28,050 bases of DNA from Mesotaenium endlicherianum (Eukaryota > Streptophyta > Zygnematophyceae > Zygnematales > Mesotaeniaceae): contig WELA01009486.1 in NCBI GenBank assembly GCA_009602735.1, positions 215,541 to 243,590 of the forward strand. The letters are read 5' to 3'. Position numbers and translations under genes: made by a program. The number at the start of each line of letters is the position of its first letter. Within the stretch, counting starts at the first letter, position 1. The notes below the pieces were generated by a model. That model worked only from the letters and a program-made list of their open reading frames with translations. It searched no databases and was not told the origin of the DNA. Shown in pieces: positions 8,930 through 17,681 of the stretch.

Positions 8930-10382
8930 GGCTGGTCTTTTCTCTTGACCTTCGGAAGGTGCTTGACTGGACACTGTTCTCTGTAGTGGCCCAACTGCTG
9001 ACAATGGTAGCAAACGGATTTTGATGAGGCTGGTCTCGGCTTAGTCCTACCACCACCTCTTCCATAGCCGCCTCGAGAGACACCACCTCTACTTCTAGAC
9101 TGTATAGCATTATACTCATACTCGTATTCATCACCCTGATCATCCTCAGCCTGGTCACCTTCAATTGCATTGTAGGAACCGTGGGGCTTTTTGACAATCT
9201 TAGACACCAAAGCATTACTCTGGCGCTTGTGATTGAACTGCTGCTAATCCCAGGCATCAGCATCCGGGATCAAGTCAGCCAGTTTCTCATACTTCTTCTC
9301 AGCAAAATGACCAGAGACTTCGGATTTCAAGCCATACTCGAAGTATGCTATCCAATACCGCTCTGGCAAGTCTGGCTGCTTCATCATGTTCTCCTGGAAC
9401 TTTTGAGCAAACTCAGCAACTAAAGTGGTCTGCTTCAGTGTTGAGGAGATCATCGCATAGATAGCTTTCGCCTGCTGGTTGATGACATGAAACTTCTCAT
9501 GCAACTTCTCGACAAACTCTACCCACGTAGGGTCACCGAGTTGCCGAGCCTTACGCTCTCCTTTCCAGTACAGCCACCAGTCTGCGGCACTAACTTTCAG
9601 AAGCGTATCGGTGTGCCTGACCTTCTCGAAATCTTGCAGCTCTGGGGAGTTCTCCAGCCACTGCTCAACATCCGCGAGAAACTTGATCAGGCAATTTTCC
9701 TGTTTCCCTCGGGATCATAGTCCTGGGGAGGTTTCGGCTTAGGCTTACTAGGCCCTCTCCCACCACCACCAGTGGTTTGAGACCCCAGTTGGTCTCTGTC
9801 GCGCAGTAGAGACATTATGATTCTTTTGTCCTCCTGTTGGGACTGATACATGGTCGCCATTTGCGACTGCATTTGAACGAACGATGCTCCCAAGTCTACA
9901 TTCTGGGGTGGTAGTCTAGCAAATGCAGCAGCAGCATTGGCATTTACTCGCTGAGTAGTGTCCTCAACAGTCCCTCTCGCTCCTGCAGCAGCAATTCCTG
10001 CCGCATTCAGCCGGTCACGTATTTGACCTGGGGGTACATTGAATCGTACAGCAGGAGGTGGGTTCAGAACATTGGCCCTGGATGCCATAAGTTCTTCAAC
10101 CGTAGGCTCGTCAGTTGGCTGTCCTTCCCTCCTTTCTGTATCTTCAGCAGCCTTTGCTGATAGTTCAGCCTCTAATCTGGCTCTCTCCTCCTCAGCTTGG
10201 TGTGCTGCGACTGCGGCAATAGCAACTGACTCATCTGCAGCCTCTCTAGCTGCAGTATTTGCGACTGCTTCCGAATAGGTACGGGTTCTTGCTACATGGC
10301 TTTCCGCCTGGTTTTCGACATTCTCCTTATCCTGGTTCTCCATGTCGCGGGACTTGCTAGTTTGAGACGTTGTCCTTACCAT
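8905..10382 (-). pseudogene. gag: A3 gag (capsid + CCHC zinc knuckle), broken
   Basis: This starts with ATG at 10382 (MVRTTSQTSK), 22 bases downstream of the PBS, and is parallel to A2 gag throughout. The Ala/Glu-rich N-terminal half is open to about 9690. A 1-bp deletion near 9697 then shifts the frame at EGNRK. The capsid part reappears in the corrected frame (EKFHVINQQAKAIYAM) and meets a TAG at 9246-9244 where A2 has CAG. After that it is open again through an RGG-like Arg/Gly stretch and the knuckle CYHCQQLGHYREQC to TAA at 8907-8905. Confidence 0.9.
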
Positions 10383-10403
10383 ACAAAGAAGACTGTGATA
10401 ACA

Positions 10404-10415
10404 GCGCCGATACCA
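10404..10415 (-). other. A3 primer binding site (tRNA-iMet type)
   Basis: The minus strand reads TGGTATCGGCGC directly after the LTR end (TTCATTTCA then G). It has the same G at position 8 as the other PBSs here, plus one further change (C for A at position 10). Confidence 0.8.
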
Positions 10416-10416
10416 C

Positions 10417-11135
10417 TGAAATGAATCAACTTACCAAATAGGCGATTAACAATTAATAAAGATCTTTATATCAGCAAGTAATCTTTATGGTATTTTCCGT
10501 TAACTGGTTAAACGGCAAAGGACAACACACTAGCAGTGAATAATACTCGTAAGTCAAATGCGAGTAAACTAGCATCAATAATGCAATCAGTAAACTCATA
10601 CATAAGCAAGGTTAGAAGACAGTGCGTATCAATGGCTTCTCGCCTTGGATTCAGATCTCTCTCAGTAAGCTGTACAAGAGAGTTGGCCTCGTTTCCGAAT
10701 GCCGAACTCGAGAGCAATGCCTAGCATATGTACATGGAATGAGTTTACTGTTCATCGGCCAATGCGATGGCACCGCCTACCCGGGAGTTAACCACGTTGG
10801 TAGGACCTCGGTTAACCAAATCCACCGCCATCTCCCATCATCCCGAATCGTCATCCGTCATAGGGATGTCATCTGGCCATTCATCTAGCATACCACACTT
10901 CAATGCATATCGAGGCAGTTTGCTGCTACCGAGTACGGAAGGTAGCTGGCTGTCAAAGAATGTGTCAGCAAGCTGACTTAAGCTGACTTCAGCCTGCTGC
11001 TTCCGGCTGAGTCATTAAACTGATTTAAATATAAAGTCCAGCAGACTGATCATTAACTAGAGTTCAGCAGGCTGAACTTATTTAATTGTTATATTTAAAT
11101 GAACATTATATCAACCAATATACTGATTCATTACA
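10417..11135 (-). repeat. A3 5' LTR (719 bp, full length)
   Basis: This is the most complete family A LTR in the window. On the minus strand it runs from TGTAATGAAT (11135) to ATTCATTTCA (10417). Its U3 side carries repeated palindromic CAGCnnGCTG-type motifs: GTTCAGCAGGCTGAAC (11062-11077), CAGCAGACTG (11039-11048), CAGCCTGCTG (10990-10999) and GTCAGCAAGCTGAC (10964-10977). No clear TATA box stands out. Confidence 0.9.
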
Positions 11136-11818
11136 CATAGGGTATGTGTGGGTGGAAGAGCAGCAAGATGCCTTCCAGACCCATGAGAATGCTCTTTGTT
11201 CTGCCCCAGTCCTCGCCGTGTATGACCCCAGCAAACCTGTGCAGGTGGTTACTGATGCTTCTGACTTTGCCATTGTTGCTATTTTGTTGCAGCCTGCTGA
11301 CAAAACCACAAAGGATGGTAAGGTATGACAGGAGTGGCACCCTGTGCCGTATGAGTCTTTGAAATTCAACCCAGCTGAAATAAATTATTCTGTGCATGAT
11401 GAGGAGCTGCTTGCTATCATTTATGTGCTCAAACAGTGGAGAGCATACTTACATGGTAAAGCTTTTAAGGTGATTATAGATCATCTAGCTCTGACTCTCT
11501 TTCAGATGAAGTCCAAGTTGTCGAGGAGAAAGAACTGCTGGAGCCAGATGCTGGAGCAGTTCCAAGTCCAGATTGACTAAAACCAGGGAAGTTGAAACTT
11601 GCTGATGCACTCTCCAGAAGACCTGACTTGCAGGAACGGAACTTTAGTCAGCATGCTGTAGACAAAGTCCTTTGTGCATTCACTTCACTGAAGGTGAACA
11701 AGTCCTTCTTGGAACATCTTAGGAAAGCCTACCTTTCTTACCCAACATTTGAGCCCAGCCCCACTGATGGTGTGTGTCCTGCTACTGCACTCGGGTATAG
11801 CCTTAAGGGAGGATCCGG
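11136..11818 (+). pseudogene. pol: A4 RT/RNase H fragment
   Basis: This starts at GYVWVEEQQDAF, the RT-RNase H connection, and contains QVVTDASDF and HDEELLAIIYVLKQWRAYLHG with RNase H residues recognisable. A TGA at 11326-11328 replaces the Arg codon before QEWHP. A 1-bp deletion near 11578 shifts the frame at the IDYKPGK motif. The second half is open from 11592 to near 11818 (ADALSRRPDLQERNFSQHA). Confidence 0.85.
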
Positions 11819-13201
11819 GTGACTGGAACCACATCAGGCAGGCTGAAATTGGTCATTCCTAATAACTTGGAAATAAGGTTCTTTTTACTGAGTCAAGCGC
11901 ATGACAATTTACTGGGTGGTTATTTGGGGCAGGCCAAAGCTATTGGCAAATTGTCAAAACACTATCATTGGGATGGGTTGCCTCGGGAGGTCTTGAAATA
12001 TGTTAAATCATGCGATCAGTGTCAGAGAAATAGTCTAGGCACACACCACTGGGGGGTCTCTTACAACCACTGCCCATCCCAGTTGGACGTTGGAAAAGAA
12101 TATCCATGGACTGGGTGGTCACACTACCAAGAACTGCCAATGGGCATAATTCGATATTGGTAGTAGTGGATAAACTGACAAAAATGGTCATTTTTATTCC
12201 CACAACTGTCAAAGTAACTGCACTCAAAATTGCAAGATGGTCCTACAACCATGTAGTGTGCCAACATGGGCTACCCTTTAGTATCATCTCGAAGCGAGAC
12301 TCAAAATTTACCTCTAACTTATGGAGAGCTTTCATGGGGTTAACGGTAGTCAAACAGCTGCTCAGCACAGCAAACCACCCTCAGACTGATGGGCAGACTA
12401 AAAGAACTAACCGAGTTCCGCAAGAGGTGTTGAGAGCACATATCAACCAAAAACGAGATAACTGGGATGACCTGTTGCCTCAAATTCAGTTTGCGGTCAA
12501 TAGTGCGGTGCGCACGTTAACGGGACAAACCCCTTTTGAACTCAGTCTGAGTAGAGTCCTTATGTCTCCTTTCGATGTGCTAGGGGAGACCTTAACTCAC
12601 CCTAAGAGCATTGACAATCCGGTGTCTCTCCAATTAACTCAGGACTTTGCTGACACCCTGTCAAATTCCAACACAATCTGCACAAAGCCCAGGAAAATCA
12701 ACAAAAATACGCTAATCAACTCCGTCGGGAGCTGACATTTTCAAAGGGATTTGGTCAAACTGCATTTTCAACACCTGTACCTGCCTGGTGTGGTCAAGAA
12801 AAAGCTTGGTCCGGTCTGAGTCGGTCCATATTTGGTGGTGCGCCGTGTCGGTCAGAATGCTTACAAACTGAACATATCAGCAAAACACAAAGGTCATCCA
12901 GTCTTTAATGTCTCCTTCCTGGAACAATACATCAAAGGTGACACCCTGTTCAACGGGTTGGTTACCTGTCCAACCGGGACTGGTCCCCGCTGTCAAGAAT
13001 GGTGACCCTAAGGAATATGAGGTCGAGGAGATTTTAGACGCTCGCTCTGTCCGTCGATCATCTAAATATGTCATGAAATACATGGTCAGATGGAAGGGTT
13101 ACGATGCCTCTGGGGATACTTGGGAATTGAAGGACCATTTGACCAATGCCAAAGGGGCGTTGATACGGTTTCACCTTTGGGCGGCCGGGGCACCCCCCTG
13201 A
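11819..13201 (+). pseudogene. pol: A4 integrase-chromodomain, decayed
   Basis: The zinc-finger part (QAHDNLLGGYLGQAK ... SCDQCQRN) runs from 11819 to about 12035, where a frameshift occurs. The core resumes at 12106 (MDWVVTLPR). In the core the second catalytic Asp is Lys (ISKRDSK, codon at 12292) and the catalytic Glu is Lys (DGQTKRTN, codon at 12400), so the enzyme would be dead even without frameshifts. The GPF/Y-like part lies at 12740-12950. The chromodomain (EYEVEEILDARSVRR, VRWKGYDASGDTWELKD) is open to TGA at 13199-13201. Confidence 0.9.
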
Positions 13202-13670
13202 CTGTTATCTCAATTGACATGGTCCTGCCTCCGTTTAAGTTGGAGGGGAAATGTGCCATAAAGTGACAGTTAGTCCAGAAAGTGACAGTTAGTGTGCGAG
13301 AAAAGGCTCGTTAGTAACAGACTGACAGGAGGTGACAAAAGTAAGTGACACTTAGTATGCAGGAAAGGGCCAGTTAGTGACAAACTGACAGGTTGTGCTA
13401 TGAAGTTGCAGCTTGACAGGCAACCCACCCTCGAACGTTAAGTTGGAGGGAGCAGGCTAACACCTCGGGAACCAGTTGAATTTTTGTAACCATTTCTCAT
13501 GCTCGAACCGCACTCACACTCACTCCTCACTCCAGCACTCTCCCACTTTCCGTTCACTTACACCATGTAGTACACACTCGATAACGCTCATGGCTACGGT
13601 CTTGCCTTCCTCCACGATCGTGCATAATACCATGACTACAGTGACCTCATTGTGTTCATGATTGAGCACG
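13202..13670 (+). repeat. A4 spacer: two PPT-like motifs and TGACAG-type tandem repeats
   Basis: Between the pol stop and the 3' ORF lie TTTAAGTTGGAGGGGAA (13234-13250) and TTAAGTTGGAGGGA (13438-13451). Between them is about 130 bp of imperfect direct repeat, in which AAGTGACA(G/C)TTAGT, a GAGAAAAGGCTCGTTAGTAAC-like core and ACTGACAGG each recur with a period near 60 bp (about 13279-13397). After the second motif comes a C/T-rich leader with CACTCACACTCACT sequence that is also present in A3 (around 4780-4800). No gene is visible. It may be a 5' leader or promoter for the downstream ORF. Confidence 0.6.
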
Positions 13671-15276
13671 ATGACTCAGAACTCGAAACTCAAGAGGAAA
13701 AGAAGGGCTGAGGAGGCACAAGCTAAGTACAAGGAGTTCCATGGCGACATCGAATCATCCTCCATCTTGTCGCAAGAATCAGAGCGACTTCGACTGCAAA
13801 GATTGGCTCAGAAGAAGAAGGAGGAGGAGAAACAGGCCAGGCTGAGACAGGAGGAGCAGGACAAAAAAGGCTGCAGAGGAAGCCAAGGAGGCAGAGGAGC
13901 AAAGGTTGGCCGAGGAGAGGCGGAAGCAGCAGGCTGAGGAGGAACAGTGGAGGATTAAAAGTTACCGCTACACGGTAATGGGCAAGGACTTTGACCTTCT
14001 GGAGGAAGCCTTCAAGTATGCACAGAGAAGCCAAAGCGAGTCGCAGAGGGACATACTGCAACGGGAGGGGGAGACGTCCGACAACTTTGACAAGTACACA
14101 GAGGTTAGCACAGGGCTGCTATTGTACCATGACTATGCCAGGATGGTGGGCTATACTACCCGAGAGGCCAAAGCACTGGCCCAGACAAACGAGTCTGAAG
14201 TTGTGCCAATACCAGGCATCTGGGGCACAGACAAGGTCATCAGGTTAATCCCTATGCAACCAGATAGCTTCAAGGATGCCACTGCCCACCACCGGTTCAA
14301 GGCCATGTACAACGAGGTGGAGAGAAGGAGCTGGGAGTTCTTAGCCAGAGAGACCAGTCTGCTGGATTTCTCGAGGCACTGGTATCCCTGCGCCCTGAAG
14401 AGGACGGATTATGCTTTCTTTCTACAGCCTACGGACTGGCGTCGGATGACCATCACCATGAAGAACCAGCACAATGAAGGGCCGAGGAAGACGATTTCTT
14501 GGCAGACTTGCAGGGGAAGATAGTGCTGCCACCTCACATTGCAGCATGGGACCCAAGACTAGATGGGGTCAGAGACTGCATGAGCCCGGAGACACAGGAG
14601 GATAGGACCAGGGCCAGGGATTCCTTCTCTAAAGGAAAGCATGCTTATGCCAAATGGGCAAGTAAGCAAGGGGAGAAGGACCTGTATGCGGTCAGGACCC
14701 AGCAGCCCCCACCCGCACCCAAAAGGGGGAGGTCAGTGGGACGACTCTTTTTCTCGGGAGCGGCTGGAAGAAATGATTCGAGAAACTCCAGAGATTTCAG
14801 AGGAACAAGAGGACAAGGAAGAGGAAGAAGCGAACGATGGAGAGGAGAACGACGAGGAGGAAGAGTCTGACCCTAGCCCACCAAGAGATCCAGATCGTCA
14901 GTGGCTGGGCAGTTTCAACAGGAGGAGTCCCACCCCACGAAAGGAGACTCAGTCAGACAGAGCAGACAGGAGGGTTGCTAAGAAGACAGCCAGAGGGCAG
15001 CCAGCATCCCCTTCTAGCAGAGGACATGTGCCCTCATCCCATGTCATGCAGCACCCCTCCGACATGCCCGTGTATGTGCCTGTCAGCTTAACAGCTGCAC
15101 AAGAAATAGCTGTCTCCATAAATTTGCAAATAGTGCAAGAGAGTACTGCCCAGCTGCTGCGTTCACCCCTCAGCTCACCCTGGTCCGAGCCCCCAGATTT
15201 CAGGAGGCCATCAACCAGGAGAAGAAGGTCCAGTTCCAGGTCCCGCTCTTCGGGAGACACAGCCCCGGGTACTTAG
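13671..15276 (+). pseudogene. A4 accessory 3' ORF (about 535 codons), unknown function
   Basis: This sense-oriented extra gene lies between the chromodomain and the PPT. The chosen start is ATG 13671; an upstream in-frame TTG at 13662 is less likely. The order is: a basic tract; a coiled-coil-like Glu/Lys/Arg/Gln segment; a conserved region (SYRYTVMGKDFDLLEEAFKY, YARMVGYTTREAKALAQ, IPGIWGTDKVIRLIP); an aromatic-rich part (WEFLARETSLLDFSRHWYP); HIAAWDPRLDGVRD; a strongly acidic stretch (14800-14870); VYVPVSLTAAQEIAVSINLQIVQ; and an Arg/Ser-rich tail ending at TAG 15274-15276. Three frameshifts break it: an extra A in the A-run near 13866, and shifts near 14490 and near 14725. I see no signal peptide or membrane segment, which argues against an envelope. 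It resembles no domain I can name. Confidence 0.75.
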
Positions 15277-15366
15277 TTGCTAACTTCGCTTGAGTCAGTC
15301 TGCTTTTGTGTAGCATGTGCCTTGCGTGATTGTAAATAATAGTTAACCAAGTGTTGGTGAATCATC

Positions 15367-15401
15367 GTTGTCGAGTCGACAACAATTTAAGTTGGAGGGA
15401 T
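15367..15401 (+). other. A4 palindrome and polypurine tract before the 3' LTR
   Basis: GTTGTCGA-G-TCGACAAC (15367-15383) is a perfect 8-bp inverted repeat with a 1-base centre. It is followed directly by TTTAAGTTGGAGGGA (15386-15400), the purine-rich tract abutting the LTR start TG at 15402. The PPT primes plus-strand DNA synthesis in LTR elements. The palindrome's role is unknown. Confidence 0.75.
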
Positions 15402-15861
15402 TGTAATGAATTAATTATATTAATAGATATAATATTCATTTAAATAGAATAGTTAATTCTGTTTAGTCTGTTGGACTTTTGATAATTATCAATATAATAA
15501 CTTAGCCGAGAGCAGCAGGCTGAAGTCAACATAGGATAGCTTGCTGACACATTGTTTGACAGCCAGCTGACTTCCGTACTCGGTAGCAGCGAACTGCCTA
15601 GATATGCATCTAAGTGTGGTATGCTATTAGAATGGCCAAATGACATCCTTAGGATGGATGGCGATTCGGGATGATGGGAGATGGCGGTGGATTTGGTTAA
15701 CCGAGGTCCTACCAACTCCCGGGTAGGCGGTGCCATTGCACTTGCCGTTGAACAGTAAACTCATTCCACGTACATATGCTAGGTATTGCTCTCAAGTTCG
15801 GCATTTGGAAACGAGGCCAACGCTCTTGTACAGCTTACTGAGTGAATCCAAGGCGAGAAGC
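15402..15861 (+). repeat. A4 3' LTR, left part
   Basis: This begins TGTAATGAAT at 15402 and is collinear with the inverted LTR at 10417-11135 until GGCGAGAAGC at 15861, where element D is inserted. The remainder continues at 22542. The last five bases (GAAGC, 15857-15861) are one copy of D's target duplication. Confidence 0.95.
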
Positions 15862-16363
15862 TGTAGTGATTTGAGTTATTATATATTAGTTTGCATATAT
15901 TTAATGTTTTCAAATATATTTGGAGTAGTATTGTGTGGAGTCAAGTGTGAATAGGTACTCTAGTAACTTGGTTCATGTCCTTTGAACCTTCCAAGGCATT
16001 TTCGAAGTTAGAGGAAAGACCTAGAAGAACTCCATGTGGCAAAAGTCAAATGTGCCATTTTTAGGTCAAAAGGACATGTGTACATTATTCTAGAAAGAGG
16101 TGGCAAGTTTTGGGATGTGTTGGGTGCCAACACATCAACATACACCTTCCTAGAAATTACTTATGTAGCAAGTATATAAACAAGAGCTAGAACATAGAAA
16201 GACATTCCAGAATCACTCTTGTACTTGCCAAAATCCAGAAATATATTAACTTTCAAGAAGCCATCTCTCTTTCAAGAAGCTACCACTTGTGTTCAAAGAT
16301 CCTTGTCTTGAATAGATAAAGTATTCTGTTTTACTAAGTACTTTATCTATCTGTTTCACTACA
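15862..16363 (+). repeat. D 5' LTR with TATA box
   Basis: This starts TGTAGTG and ends CACTACA, a perfect 7-bp terminal inverted repeat. TATATAAA at 16173-16180 is a good TATA box, putting the transcript start near 16205. A hairpin GTGTTGG-GTG-CCAACAC lies at about 16118-16134. Near the end it has GAATAGATAAAG, where the 3' LTR has GAATAAAG. Confidence 0.93.
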
Positions 16364-16364
16364 G

Positions 16365-16376
16365 TGGTATCGGAGC
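16365..16376 (+). other. D primer binding site (tRNA-iMet type)
   Basis: TGGTATCGGAGC starts one base after the LTR end. It carries the same single G difference from the usual TGGTATCAGAGC as the family A PBSs. Confidence 0.88.
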
Positions 16377-16400
16377 TAGGCACTTTGGTAGCACAAGAAG

Positions 16401-17681
16401 ATGGCCGATCCTCAAGACCAACAGCAAGCTTTCGAAGGAAGCCCTTCCTCTCCAAGACACCCTCCTCCAGCGCCGATGGGAGAGCCCACTCAAGAAAATC
16501 TGCAACAACAAGAAGCACCACAAGGAGGAGCACACCCTCCTCCAGCGTCGATGGGAGAGCCTACTCAAGGAAATCTGCAACAACAAGAAGCACCACAAGG
16601 AGGAGCACCGTCAAATCCCGTGGCAGCCGCTATAGCAAAGTTGACCCCACCACAAGGAGTTCCCGCAAATGAGTGGGCAGCCTTCCTAATGACCGTCCAC
16701 AACCAAGTGGGCTTGGCCACCTATGAAGCAACCGTGCAAGCGTCAAGAGAAGCTATGGCTGCCATGGTTGCCCCTATTGCGAGCAATGCTCAAAATCCAG
16801 CCCCGGCTCAAGCGCCTCCACAAGAGCCAACGAGAGCAAGGAAACTCATCAAGCCCGGCAAACCCGACACTTTCAACCCCGGGAAAGGTGCCAACCTGAA
16901 TTTATGGCTCTACCAAGTGGAGACGTACCTCGCGTTCCTTGAAGTACCCGAGGAGGACTACGTTCCCTTTGCCGTTACCTTACTTAGAGGAGCAGCAACA
17001 TCATGGTGGCGTAACTATCAAGCGGCTATATATCAAGCTATGGCGCACCCCATGCTCGGCCAAGAGCCCCCACCATCATATGCAAGATGGGCAGATTTTC
17101 GTGAGGCCCTCAAGAAGCAATTCATGCCCATCAATGCGGAGAAGATTGCCCGAGGAAAGCTCCACCATCTCAAGCAAACGACGTCCGTTCAAGAGTATAC
17201 ATCCAGATTTCACGCCCTCACTCTTGAGATCCCCAACATGTCTCTCGAGGAGAAGATTGACCGTTACATCTTTGGCCTCAAACCCAAGGTGGCAAAGGAA
17301 GTGGAGTTACGCAACTTGACGGACTTCTCAAAGATCATTGAAGTGGCCCAAAAGGTGGATACCTTGGATTTCAAGCACTCCGTGCCTCCATCTTCACGGG
17401 TTCCGGCGACGCGGGTGTACGCAGCCCCTCCCACATCCAAATCTGGACCCACACCCATGGAAATTGGAGCTATTAAAAGGGACCCTGCGGCTGCTCGGAA
17501 GAGTGGAAGACCCTCCAATGACACTTATGATGCAAGAAACCAGCAAGGAGTGAAAGCAAGACTCTCCCCGGCTGAAAAAGAAGCTCTCATGACGGCTGGA
17601 CTATGCTTTTATTGCAAGGAAAAGGGCCATCGTGCACTTTCATGCCCCAAAAAGTTGTCAAAAAACGGACAGCGCCGGTAG
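16401..17681 (+). CDS. gag: D Gag polyprotein
   Basis: An intact ORF of 426 codons starts with ATG at 16401, 24 bases after the PBS. Its Pro/Gln-rich N-terminus carries a 25-residue tandem duplication (residues about 20-69). A retrotransposon-gag capsid domain lies at about residues 150-300 ([51 protein letters not shown]). A zinc knuckle [14 protein letters not shown] (residues 402-415, CX2CX4HX4C) is near the C-terminus. The last codons contain the slippery site TCA AAA AAC before TAG at 17679-17681. The product would assemble cytoplasmic particles that package the RNA. It overlaps pol by 79 bases in the -1 frame. Confidence 0.95.
   Translation: MADPQDQQQAFEGSPSSPRHPPPAPMGEPTQENLQQQEAPQGGAHPPPASMGEPTQGNLQQQEAPQGGAPSNPVAAAIAKLTPPQGVPANEWAAFLMTVHNQVGLATYEATVQASREAMAAMVAPIASNAQNPAPAQAPPQEPTRARKLIKPGKPDTFNPGKGANLNLWLYQVETYLAFLEVPEEDYVPFAVTLLRGAATSWWRNYQAAIYQAMAHPMLGQEPPPSYARWADFREALKKQFMPINAEKIARGKLHHLKQTTSVQEYTSRFHALTLEIPNMSLEEKIDRYIFGLKPKVAKEVELRNLTDFSKIIEVAQKVDTLDFKHSVPPSSRVPATRVYAAPPTSKSGPTPMEIGAIKRDPAAARKSGRPSNDTYDARNQQGVKARLSPAEKEALMTAGLCFYCKEKGHRALSCPKKLSKNGQRR
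16458..16607 (+). repeat. 75-bp tandem duplication in D gag
   Basis: Two in-frame 75-bp units (16458-16532 and 16533-16607) each encode HPPPA(P/S)MGEPTQ(E/G)NLQQ followed by QEAPQGGA. The few differences indicate a recent duplication. The frame is kept. Confidence 0.9.

Larger units (their letters stand above)
4002..11135 (-). mobile_element. Family A copy A3: Ty3/gypsy chromovirus, 5' LTR to truncated 3' ORF
   Basis: Read on the minus strand: 5' LTR (11135-10417), PBS, gag, frameshift signal, protease, RT, RNase H, integrase, chromodomain, spacer, and an extra 3' ORF cut at 4002 by the LTR of A2. The outer LTR edge at 11135 abuts plus-strand RT/RNase H sequence of copy A4, whose homology to A3's own pol begins at 11136. 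A3 is thus inserted in A4 in opposite orientation, with predicted target duplication CATAG (11136-11140). Many frameshifts and stops make it non-autonomous. Its remaining 3' ORF, PPT and 3' LTR should lie left of the window. Confidence 0.85.

Noticed and set aside
13671-15276. Accessory ORF as an env-like gene
   Set aside because: No signal peptide, transmembrane segment or Cys-rich ectodomain is visible; the protein is charged, coiled-coil-like and Arg/Ser-rich.
16087-16094. TTCTAGAA and TTCAAGAA in the D LTR as heat-shock elements
   Set aside because: Only two half-sites each, and the TTCAAGAA pair lies downstream of the TATA box; not enough to claim heat-responsive control.
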